Positions 18,725 through 26,100 of a stretch of DNA of 64,000 nt are shown piece after piece. Source of the DNA: CAYWIT01 sp964458415 (GTDB taxonomy: Bacteria > Pseudomonadota > Alphaproteobacteria > Micavibrionales > UBA2020); assembly GCA_964458415.1 (NCBI GenBank), contig CAYWIT010000012.1:1-64000 (forward strand), read 5' to 3'. Within the stretch, counting starts at the first letter, position 1. The number at the start of each line of letters is the position of its first letter. Made by a program: the position numbers and the translations under genes. The notes under the pieces were generated by a model. It saw nothing but the letters and a program-made list of their open reading frames with translations, had not been told where the DNA came from and searched no databases.

Positions 18725-19264
18725 CTATTGTAACAGCGAGACAATCTGATCATAGATTTCACCCTGATGCCATTCCTGCGGGCCGTCATAGCGGGCTACG
18801 ACCCGCCCGCCGCGATCAAGCAGGAAACTGGCCGGCAAACCGGAATACGGCCACTTCAGCGGAATCTGGCGATCCTTGTCCCAATAGACATCCAGCAATT
18901 CGATGCCCCGTCCGGCAAGAAAACCCTGCACGGGCAATACACCGGAACGATCCATGGCAATCGCCACCACCTTGAAGGGCTTGTCCCGCAGCTTTGCCTG
19001 AAGTGTGTCCAGTGACGGCAGCTCTACCACGCAGGGCGGGCACCAGGTTGCCCAGAGATTGACCAGAACGACCTTGTCCTGAAAATCCGCCAATGTAACT
19101 TTCTGTCCCGCCGCGTTATAAAAATAGGCCTCGAACAAAAACCAGGGCGCTTCGATATTTTCCCTATCCGGGATGGAGGGCGTCTGGACAGCCCGCAGCG
19201 TGCCATAAGATATCAAAGCCGCCACAAGAACGATTAATATCTGAAAATGAGGCTTTACCATCAT
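18725..19264 (-). CDS. TlpA-like thioredoxin-fold membrane-anchored protein
   Basis: A 179-aa periplasmic thiol-disulfide protein anchored by an N-terminal helix (HFQILIVLVAALISYG). The thioredoxin fold carries the active site WCPPC in VLVNLWATWCPPCVVELPSL and the cis-Pro region YSGLPASFLLDRGG. Start at 19264 is chosen because GGAGG lies 8 bases upstream. In alphaproteobacteria such a TlpA-like gene is often found divergent from or next to lysA, as here. Likely a reductase for cytochrome c or other periplasmic Cys; the partner is unknown. A 58-base spacer to lptM must hold both promoters. Confidence 0.9.
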   Translation of the reverse strand: MMVKPHFQILIVLVAALISYGTLRAVQTPSIPDRENIEAPWFLFEAYFYNAAGQKVTLADFQDKVVLVNLWATWCPPCVVELPSLDTLQAKLRDKPFKVVAIAMDRSGVLPVQGFLAGRGIELLDVYWDKDRQIPLKWPYSGLPASFLLDRGGRVVARYDGPQEWHQGEIYDQIVSLLQ

Positions 19265-19322
19265 AGATTGACCCTCCAGAATGCTTTCTGACAGGCTATA
19301 CGAAATCGGAAGGGTTTGCACC

Positions 19323-19484
19323 ATGAGATTAATTTCCACGACGCTTTGCCTCATGCTGCTGCTCTCCGGCTGCGGAATCAAGCCAGGAGACGTCAGCCCG
19401 CCGCAAGGTGAGGAGAAAGACCAGTTCCCACGCGCCTATCCGGAGCCCTCTACAGACCCGAACCCGCACAGGTATATCCGCTAA
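19323..19484 (+). CDS. Small lipoprotein, LptM-like
   Basis: A 53-aa lipoprotein precursor. The signal MRLISTTLCLMLLLSGC ends in the lipobox LSGC, followed by GIKPGDVSPPQGE. It resembles LptM (YifL), which helps assemble the LPS translocon LptD-LptE, and lies immediately upstream of lysA as LptM-like genes commonly do. Its TAA directly abuts the lysA ATG. The body diverges from the usual CGLKGPLYxP pattern, so the assignment is by lipobox, size and context. Confidence 0.75.
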   Translation: MRLISTTLCLMLLLSGCGIKPGDVSPPQGEEKDQFPRAYPEPSTDPNPHRYIR

Positions 19485-20759
19485 ATGGATCACATCGGCT
19501 ATAAAAACGGCCTGTTACATGTGGAAGACATGCCGCTCCCCGTTCTGGCTGAAAAATTCGGCACCCCTCTTTATTGCTATTCGGCGGAACAAATCATCCG
19601 GAATTACCGTGCTTACGAACAAGCCTTGCTCCGTGTCATGCGGCGCGAAAGCTTTACCATTTGCTACGCCTGCAAGGCAAACAGCAATCAGGCGATTTTG
19701 CGTCTGCTGCAACGACAAGGTGCTGGAGCCGACATTGTTTCCGGCGGAGAGCTGGCCCGGGCGCTGGCCGCCGGCATCACTCCGGAAAAAATTGTTTTCT
19801 CCGGCGTCGGCAAAACGGCAGAAGAGCTGGCTGCCGCTATCCGTCTTGGCTTGCTGCAGATCAACGTCGAATCCGAGGATGAACTGGCCCTGATCGCAAA
19901 AATCGCGCAACAGCAGAAAAAGACCGTCAACATTGCGATCCGCGTCAACCCCGATGTCGATGCCAAAACACACGCCAAAATCACGACTGGAAAAAAAGAC
20001 AATAAATTCGGCATCAATATCCAAAAGGCAGCCACGCTCTACCGCAAGGCCGCGCGTATGAAAGGAATCGCCGCAACGGGGGTTGCCGTTCATATCGGAT
20101 CGCAGCTTACTTCCCTTGCTCCCTTTAAAAAGGCCTATCGCCGCGTAGCGGATCTGGTCTTGCAGCTCCGCGCCGAAGGCCACACTATTTCCCGTGTCGA
20201 TCTCGGCGGTGGCATCGGCATTTCCTATCGTGATGAAACGCCCCCCGACCTCAACCTCTACGCCCTGCTCATCCGGGACATTATCCTCCCGCTCGATGTG
20301 CATGTGATCCTCGAACCCGGCCGCTCCATCGTCGGCAATGCGGGCATTCTGCTCTCCCGCGTGATCCGCATCAAAGACAGCGGCAAAAAAAAGTTTCTCA
20401 TTATTGATGCCGCGATGAACGACCTGTTGCGGCCCGCGCTATATGACGCCTATCATCAGACGCTTCCGGCACGGCAAACCGGTGGCCGCAAAACCCGCTA
20501 TGATATTGTCGGCCCGGTCTGCGAAAGCGGGGACACTTTTCTGGCAGGGGAACCCCTGCAGCAAATGCAGCAGGGCGACATCGTGGCGCTCATGAACAGC
20601 GGCGCCTATGGCACGGTCATGGCCTCCAGCTATAACACGCGGCCTCTCGCGGCAGAGGTATTGATCCACGGCAAAAAGGCCGACATCATCCGGTCAAGGC
20701 GCGGCATCCAAGACCTTATTGCCGATGACAATATTCCGGCATGGCTGCAGAAAAGCTAA
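19485..20759 (+). CDS. lysA: Diaminopimelate decarboxylase
   Basis: PLP enzyme that decarboxylates meso-diaminopimelate to L-lysine, the last step of lysine synthesis. The 424-aa protein has the PLP Lys in FTICYACKANSNQAILR, the glycine-rich VDLGGGIGISY, the EPGRSIVGNAG phosphate-binding block, the Cys motif GPVCESGD, and MNSGAYGTVMASSYN near the end. Length is normal. It begins at the base after the stop of the LptM-like gene. No attenuator or lysine riboswitch is visible upstream. Confidence 0.97.
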   Translation: MDHIGYKNGLLHVEDMPLPVLAEKFGTPLYCYSAEQIIRNYRAYEQALLRVMRRESFTICYACKANSNQAILRLLQRQGAGADIVSGGELARALAAGITPEKIVFSGVGKTAEELAAAIRLGLLQINVESEDELALIAKIAQQQKKTVNIAIRVNPDVDAKTHAKITTGKKDNKFGINIQKAATLYRKAARMKGIAATGVAVHIGSQLTSLAPFKKAYRRVADLVLQLRAEGHTISRVDLGGGIGISYRDETPPDLNLYALLIRDIILPLDVHVILEPGRSIVGNAGILLSRVIRIKDSGKKKFLIIDAAMNDLLRPALYDAYHQTLPARQTGGRKTRYDIVGPVCESGDTFLAGEPLQQMQQGDIVALMNSGAYGTVMASSYNTRPLAAEVLIHGKKADIIRSRRGIQDLIADDNIPAWLQKS

Positions 20760-20795
20760 AAAACAATAAGGCTGACGGGGGCAAACCAGATTAAA

Positions 20796-20812
20796 ATGAG
20801 AATTATTCTCAT
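20796..20812. promoter_or_regulatory. Fur-like palindrome downstream of lysA
   Basis: ATGAGAAT-T-ATTCTCAT is a perfect 8+8 palindrome around one base. It resembles iron-regulator (Fur/Irr) operators such as TGAGAATnATTCTCA. It lies in a 273-base gap without genes, ~95 bases upstream of a good sigma-70 promoter. It is not followed by a T run, so it is unlikely to be a lysA terminator. Confidence 0.4.
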
Positions 20813-20907
20813 AACTCTATTTTGTAATATAATTACCAATATTTAGCATTAATAATGCATTGATTACAAAAATCTTCATTTTTTTTTAAGTTTTGTGCAT
20901 TTTTCCC

Positions 20908-21005
20908 TTGCCAAAGGAATCGGTTTTTTCTATAAAGGTGTTACACACCCTCTATTACCGCCGTTTGTCCGGAGGATCCCTTAAAAGGTTCTCCGGACTT
21001 TTTTT
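20908..21005 (+). ncRNA. Candidate small RNA with own promoter and terminator
   Basis: A complete transcription unit without a coding frame. TTGCCA (20908-20913), a 17-base spacer and TATAAA (20931-20936) form a near-consensus sigma-70 promoter. About 30 bases after the likely start a 12-bp hairpin (20967-20998, closing arms GTCCGGAG/CTCCGGAC) is followed by seven T. The transcript would be ~60 bases. It could be a small RNA, or a leader with an attenuator for the TauE gene that starts 27 bases later. Confidence 0.5.
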
Positions 21006-21032
21006 ATCTCCCCCTCTCCGCTATACAAGGCC

Positions 21033-21797
21033 ATGAGCCTTTTCACAGCTTCCATCATTCTGACCGGCGTTTTCATTACCTCCATTCTCTCCGGCATTCT
21101 CGGCATGGCGGGCGGTATGGTGCTGATGGGCCTGCTGGCCTGGCTGCTCCCGGTGCAGCAAGCCATGATCCTGCATTCCATTTCGCAATTTTTCGCCAAC
21201 ACCAGCCGCGCCATTATCCACAGACGGCATATTCATGGAACGGGCCTTGGCTACTACGGCGCCGGTCTCGCTGTCACTTTTGGCGGATTTGCAAGCCTCG
21301 CCCTTGTGCCGGACAAATTCATTCTCTTTCTTATTTTGGGAATCATGCCGTTCCTGACATTTTTGCTGCCAAAAAAACTCCGGCTGGACTTTACCAAGCC
21401 CGCACAAGCCTTTCTTTGCGGACTGACCGTCACAGGGTTGCAGCTATCCGCCGGAGTGTCGGGGCCAGTCCTCGATCTGTTCTTCCAGAACCGCAAGCTC
21501 AGTCGTCACGCCGTCGTCGCCACCAAGGCTGCGTCACAGTCCATATCCCACTTCGCCAAATTCATCTATTTCGGATTTCTGGTTTCAACACTGGAGGCCG
21601 CCATTGACGGGATTGCGCCCTGGCTGTTTCTGTTCGTTCCTCTGGCGGCCCTTTCAGGAACGGCCCTGTCAAAGCATTTACTGGAGCGTATCAGCGACCA
21701 CCACTTTTACAAAGCCACGCAAATTGCCCTGATGCTCATCGGGATCGTCTATCTGCAAAAGGCAGCCTCTCTGTGGCTGCAAGGCGGTGTTAATTGA
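21033..21797 (+). CDS. TauE/SafE-family membrane exporter
   Basis: A 254-aa inner-membrane protein with about eight hydrophobic segments, matching the TauE/SafE (DUF81) family of putative sulfite or organosulfonate exporters. The two-fold repeat is visible in GILGMAGGMVLMGLL near the N-terminus and LQLSAGVSGPVLDLFF in the second half, followed by KAASQSISHFAKFIYFG. No sulfur metabolism gene is nearby, so the substrate cannot be named. It is preceded by the candidate small RNA or attenuator. Its end overlaps the end of the convergent DUF3307 gene by 8 bases. Confidence 0.88.
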   Translation: MSLFTASIILTGVFITSILSGILGMAGGMVLMGLLAWLLPVQQAMILHSISQFFANTSRAIIHRRHIHGTGLGYYGAGLAVTFGGFASLALVPDKFILFLILGIMPFLTFLLPKKLRLDFTKPAQAFLCGLTVTGLQLSAGVSGPVLDLFFQNRKLSRHAVVATKAASQSISHFAKFIYFGFLVSTLEAAIDGIAPWLFLFVPLAALSGTALSKHLLERISDHHFYKATQIALMLIGIVYLQKAASLWLQGGVN

Positions 21798-22188
21798 GCG
21801 GTGCGCCGGAAGAAATGACAATAATGACGATATAAGCGAGATGCGTCAGGTTATGCGCCTCCTGGTCCAGTCCAAAGGCCCACCAGTATTGATTGTCCTT
21901 ATAGGTCCATCCCTTGCTGTTCGTGATATAGGCTTTCAGTTTATCAATACCGGCATGAACCAGAAAATCGACCAGTGCCAGCCACCACAACAGCGGCGCA
22001 AAAATCAGCATCAGCAGCAGCGTAAAAGAAGCATGTATGCCCGCATGCATGCTGAGCGCCGTAGCCCCGCCCATGTTGAAAGGGCTCCCTTTGACGTTGG
22101 CCATCCACGAGGTTTGCAAAAAAAAGTCACAAATGACTTGTTTCGCCCGGAAGGCCAGATAAAGAATGAATATATCGAGAAGACTCAT
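21790..22188 (-). CDS. DUF3307 membrane protein
   Basis: A 132-aa membrane protein with about four hydrophobic segments and the DUF3307 blocks KQVICDFFLQTSWMA near the start, MHAGIHASFT in the middle and DQEAHNLTHLAYI near the end. The conserved His and Asp residues hint at a catalytic or metal site but the family has no known function. ATG at 22188 is chosen (AGGGG 7 bases upstream) over a GTG two codons earlier. Confidence 0.82.
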   Translation of the reverse strand: MSLLDIFILYLAFRAKQVICDFFLQTSWMANVKGSPFNMGGATALSMHAGIHASFTLLLMLIFAPLLWWLALVDFLVHAGIDKLKAYITNSKGWTYKDNQYWWAFGLDQEAHNLTHLAYIVIIVISSGAPLN

Positions 22189-22348
22189 AAACACCCCTAA
22201 AATTTATCCCTCCATTCTAGGAAAGTTTCAGCCCTGCTGACTAGCCTTAATTCGCCCAGATTCACGTAATATTTTCCGCCACAGCGCCATTTATTATCAT
22301 TTTCTTAACCCTCCCCCTATAGAGTAAACAGGGGAAAAGGGATGAGTT

Positions 22349-23572
22349 ATGACTGGAACTGATAAGAAAATATTCAGAGCCGGGGAAACCCTGATGCAGG
22401 AAGGGCAAACTGGCGACTGCGCCTATGTTATTGATAGCGGCACGGTTGAAATTCTTGTCCAGCGCGAAAACCAGACGATCCAGATCGGCACCCGCGGCGC
22501 AGGCTCTATTATCGGCGAAATGGCGATGATCGATGACAAGCCGCGTACCGCCACGATCCGCGCGCTGGAAGACTGTACCGTCATTTCTATCAGCCGCGAA
22601 GACTTCTCGCGCCGCGTCGATAGTGCCGATGCCATCGTTAAAATGATCATGCATGTCGTCATGGCCCGTTACCGCGACCTGATGGGGCGGACGCAATTTA
22701 TCAATTTTCCGCCCTCACAGCTGCTGGAGGGACAAGAACAGAGCGAAAATATTCATGATACGGCCCTCTCTGCCATCAAGATCAATAACGAGCTGAAATC
22801 CGCATTGGCGAAAGACGAACTGACGCTTTTCTATCAGCCGATCATCGACCTGCAAAACATAAAAATCGCGGGATTCGAAGCCCTGATGCGCTGGCGACAC
22901 CCGGAAAAAGGCCTGATTGCACCGGGTATTTTTATCCCCATTGCTGAAGAAAGCGGTTTTATCACAGAAATGTCGCGCTGGGCTCTGGGCGTTTCCTGCG
23001 ATGCCATCCGCGCCCTGACCGCTGCCGCCAGCCCAGCCCTTGTCACCAAAAGCCCGCCCTTTATGAGCGTCAACTTTTCCGTCAAGGATTTCTCGGATGG
23101 CAACTTTTTCGATCATGTCCGCGATACCCTGACGCGCCATGCCACGCCACCAGAGCAAATCCATCTGGAAATCACCGAAAGCCTGCTCATGGAAACGCCG
23201 GAAAAATCCAAAGACGCGCTGGAAAAATGCCGGGCCCACGGCGTCAAGGTTTCCATTGACGATTTCGGATCGGGTTATTCCTCATTGAGCTATCTGCACT
23301 ACTTTCCGATTACCACACTCAAGATCGACCAGAGCTTTATCCGCGCCATGAGCACGCACGAGGCCAGCTTTGTTCTTGTCAAATCCATCATCGCCCTCGC
23401 CCGCAATCTCAACATGAAGGTCATCGCGGAAGGGATCGAGACCGCCGAAGAGGCTGGCATTGTCCGCAGCCTTGGCTGCGAGGAGTGCCAAGGCTACTGG
23501 TTCGCCCGCCCCATGCCCCTTGAAGAAGCAAAAAAATTCGTTGCCGAATGGCAACCACCGGCCATTCCCTGA
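22349..23572 (+). CDS. cNMP-binding domain fused to EAL c-di-GMP phosphodiesterase
   Basis: A 407-aa soluble signalling protein. Residues ~8-110 form a cyclic-nucleotide-binding domain (RAGETLMQEGQTGDCAYVIDSGTVEIL, GSIIGEMAMIDDKPRTATIRA, with the phosphate-binding cassette GEMA..PRTA). Residues ~150-400 form an EAL domain with catalytic blocks EALMRWRHP, NFSVKDF, HLEITESLL, DDFGSGYSS, LKIDQSFI and AEGIET, all complete, so it should hydrolyse c-di-GMP. This suggests that cAMP or cGMP binding tunes c-di-GMP levels. A CHASE2-type nucleotide cyclase gene lies 4 kb away, giving a possible signal source. Shine-Dalgarno AAAAGGG is present. Confidence 0.92.
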   Translation: MTGTDKKIFRAGETLMQEGQTGDCAYVIDSGTVEILVQRENQTIQIGTRGAGSIIGEMAMIDDKPRTATIRALEDCTVISISREDFSRRVDSADAIVKMIMHVVMARYRDLMGRTQFINFPPSQLLEGQEQSENIHDTALSAIKINNELKSALAKDELTLFYQPIIDLQNIKIAGFEALMRWRHPEKGLIAPGIFIPIAEESGFITEMSRWALGVSCDAIRALTAAASPALVTKSPPFMSVNFSVKDFSDGNFFDHVRDTLTRHATPPEQIHLEITESLLMETPEKSKDALEKCRAHGVKVSIDDFGSGYSSLSYLHYFPITTLKIDQSFIRAMSTHEASFVLVKSIIALARNLNMKVIAEGIETAEEAGIVRSLGCEECQGYWFARPMPLEEAKKFVAEWQPPAIP

Positions 23573-23657
23573 AAAAACCATATATTTCAATATTTTAAAT
23601 AAGTCACAAATAACTACTTTTTTATCAATTTTTCGTAATTGCTTAAGTTTTTGATCC

Positions 23658-23663
23658 TATAAT
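23658..23663 (+). promoter_or_regulatory. -10 element upstream of the FecR-domain gene
   Basis: TATAAT lies 80 bases before the chosen start at 23743, within an AT-rich stretch; the -35 is poor (GTAATT or TTGCTT at imperfect spacing). The long leader contains a small GTGCA/TGCAC hairpin. Weak prediction. Confidence 0.35.
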
Positions 23664-23742
23664 GAAAAGATGGGGAACAGAGCTGTGCATGAGCCTGCAC
23701 GCGCCTTATACTGTTAAAGGGTTCTTTTTGGGGAGAAAAAGC

Positions 23743-26094
23743 ATGTCATCAGACAATACGCCCGTCCTGGAAATCCAGGCAAGTGCCGGAACACCTGTTG
23801 AACTGCAAAGCGGTGAATTTGTCGCCAATGCCGCATTCCACCGTGACGGGGCGGATCTCCTCCTGACTTCTCCCGCGGGCGAAACCGTCATCATCAGGGA
23901 TTATTTCGCGCAGAACCCGCCGCCGGATATCGACACTGCGGATGGCGCGCATCTTTCTCCCGAGATGGTCGACGCCTTTCTCCCGCCCCAGCATATCGGC
24001 GAATATGCCGCCAATACGGTAACGGCGAATGACGCCAGCCCTGCCGGTCAGGTAACAGAAACAATCGGCGATGCGACGATCGTCCGCGCCGATGGCACAC
24101 GCGTCCCCGCCGAAATCGGCACCCCCATCTATCCCGGCGATGTGATCGAAACTTCCGCAGACGGCGCTGTCAACCTGCTGTTCATCGACAACACCACCTT
24201 CGCCCTCAGTGAAAATGCGCGGCTTTCTATCGACGAGTATATTTACAATACCGCCGACCAGTCCGGCAGCACGTTGTTTTCCATGATGCAGGGGGTTTTC
24301 GTCTATACCAGCGGCCTTGTCGGCAAGAATGATCCCGGCAGCGTCAACATTGAAACCCCTGTCGGCTCCATCGGGATCCGCGGCACAGTCGTGGCCGGCG
24401 ACATCAACCCTGCGGGCGAGGACAGCACGATCACCATCATCGACGGCGCCATTGTCCTGAACAATGGCGGCGGTACGCTGGAATTGAGTAACAGCTTTGA
24501 AACCGCAGTCCTGTCCAGCTATCAGACGGCCCCCGACAATATCGGGCAAATCTCGGCGCAAAGCTTCATGCAGACTTATAATGCCGTTTCCGGCGTCGCC
24601 CCATCGACCTTTGAAGCGGTTAGCGGTGCTGCAACAACCGGCGGCGATACTGCAGCCCCCGAGGCGACGACCGCGCCTGAAACACAGACTGCGCCGGAGG
24701 CGCCCGTTGCGCCTGTCACCGAGAACCAGCCGACAACAGAGGGAACAGCCGGAGAAACAACGGGAACAGTGGAGACAGCGCCGGCACAGGAAACGGCCCT
24801 GCCCCCGCCGCCACCGCCGCCGGGAACGGAAACCATCTTGATGCCGCCCCCCCCGCCGCCCGGAGAAACAACGACCTTTACCGGCACCACCACGACCTTT
24901 GGCACGACGACGAACCCCTTCCTGCCGCCCCCCCCGCCGCCGGGCGGAACGGTGACCTTCCTGCCGCCGCCGCCCCCGCCACCGCCATCAGGGGACACGA
25001 CATTAAGCGGGGCAACAAACACAAACCCGCCACCGGACCCATTTCTTGATTTTATATGGAGTTCGAAATACTTGAATGGCACACCGCTATTTCAAGGTGA
25101 CGATGGAATCAGATTACTGGGCACCAACTGGAATATCGGAGACACTGTCGCCTTTGCAAACCTGAAAAACTTTGTCGGAGCACATCATTTCGAACTCAGT
25201 TATACCATCAACGGAAACGCATCATATCTGGCGACCAGTGGAAATGTTATCGGAAACGGATATGTTGGCCCCAACAGTGGAACACCTAACCCTCATGATA
25301 TGATGAGTAGCGGCGGAGAAGTTCTATTTTCATTTAACTCCAGCACGGGTTCAATTACACTTGTAAACCCACTGGCAATGAACGCGGCTATCAACAATAA
25401 TATCCAATTCAAAATTCTAGCCGTAGATGGGATGGGACAAACCATTGCGTCTACCCCTTTAACAGACGGACATGTTCTGACTGACACTGCCTCTGCCGTC
25501 CTGATCGGCACTGCGGGTCCGGAAACTGATTTATATGGGTCACACATATCCCTTCCCGGCATTGCGGCAGGTCCCCGCGCAATTTTTGCCGGCGACGGCT
25601 ATGACCAAATTTATGGCGTATCTACGGGAGATATAGTCATGGCTGGAGATGGCGAGGACAAAATAAAAATCGCGAACTCAAATTTTATGTTCATTGATGG
25701 TGGAACGAATCCTAGCCCATCATTGGGGGACACGTTGAGTATCGGAGATTATGGCACCATGAATATCGACTTTACCGCGGTCGCTGACGGAAAGATTAAG
25801 AACATAGAATATCTATCCCTTGGAAACGGATCGACCGTCACCTTGAATCTGGATGATATTTTTGCAATGACGGATGCCAACCATATGCTGACGATTCAAG
25901 CCACGCCTGGAACTACCGGATATCTTAATCTTGTCCAGACAGGACTGAACCCCCTCCCCGGCGGAACGGATCTTAGCGTGGCGGGAACAAATTCAGCCCT
26001 CACCCTGACCGGAACGGCTTCCAATGGTGTAGCCGTTACCTTGGTGATAAACCAAGGAACAAGCGTAGACGGTGTTCAGACACTGCTGGTTTGA
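23743..26094 (+). CDS. FecR-domain, proline-rich large exoprotein, probable type I secretion substrate
   Basis: A 783-aa acidic protein. The start at 23743 has GGGGAG about 8 bases upstream. There is no Sec signal. The N-terminal ~100 residues are followed by a FecR domain (about 105-235: GDATIVRADGTRVP, GDVIETSADGAVNLLFIDNTTFALS, IETPVGSIGIRGTVVAG). Next comes a Pro/Thr/Glu-rich spacer with several poly-Pro runs (about 300-410). The C-terminal half is beta-rich with RTX-adhesin-like segments (GDGYDQIYG, GDGEDKIKIA, IEYLSLGNGSTVTLNLDDIF). Absence of a signal peptide, this C-terminus and the adjacent HlyD/ABC/TolC genes suggest type I secretion. The 25.0-26.1 kb part has lower GC than its neighbours. 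Confidence 0.75.
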   Translation: MSSDNTPVLEIQASAGTPVELQSGEFVANAAFHRDGADLLLTSPAGETVIIRDYFAQNPPPDIDTADGAHLSPEMVDAFLPPQHIGEYAANTVTANDASPAGQVTETIGDATIVRADGTRVPAEIGTPIYPGDVIETSADGAVNLLFIDNTTFALSENARLSIDEYIYNTADQSGSTLFSMMQGVFVYTSGLVGKNDPGSVNIETPVGSIGIRGTVVAGDINPAGEDSTITIIDGAIVLNNGGGTLELSNSFETAVLSSYQTAPDNIGQISAQSFMQTYNAVSGVAPSTFEAVSGAATTGGDTAAPEATTAPETQTAPEAPVAPVTENQPTTEGTAGETTGTVETAPAQETALPPPPPPPGTETILMPPPPPPGETTTFTGTTTTFGTTTNPFLPPPPPPGGTVTFLPPPPPPPPSGDTTLSGATNTNPPPDPFLDFIWSSKYLNGTPLFQGDDGIRLLGTNWNIGDTVAFANLKNFVGAHHFELSYTINGNASYLATSGNVIGNGYVGPNSGTPNPHDMMSSGGEVLFSFNSSTGSITLVNPLAMNAAINNNIQFKILAVDGMGQTIASTPLTDGHVLTDTASAVLIGTAGPETDLYGSHISLPGIAAGPRAIFAGDGYDQIYGVSTGDIVMAGDGEDKIKIANSNFMFIDGGTNPSPSLGDTLSIGDYGTMNIDFTAVADGKIKNIEYLSLGNGSTVTLNLDDIFAMTDANHMLTIQATPGTTGYLNLVQTGLNPLPGGTDLSVAGTNSALTLTGTASNGVAVTLVINQGTSVDGVQTLLV

Positions 26095-26100
26095 TTTGGC

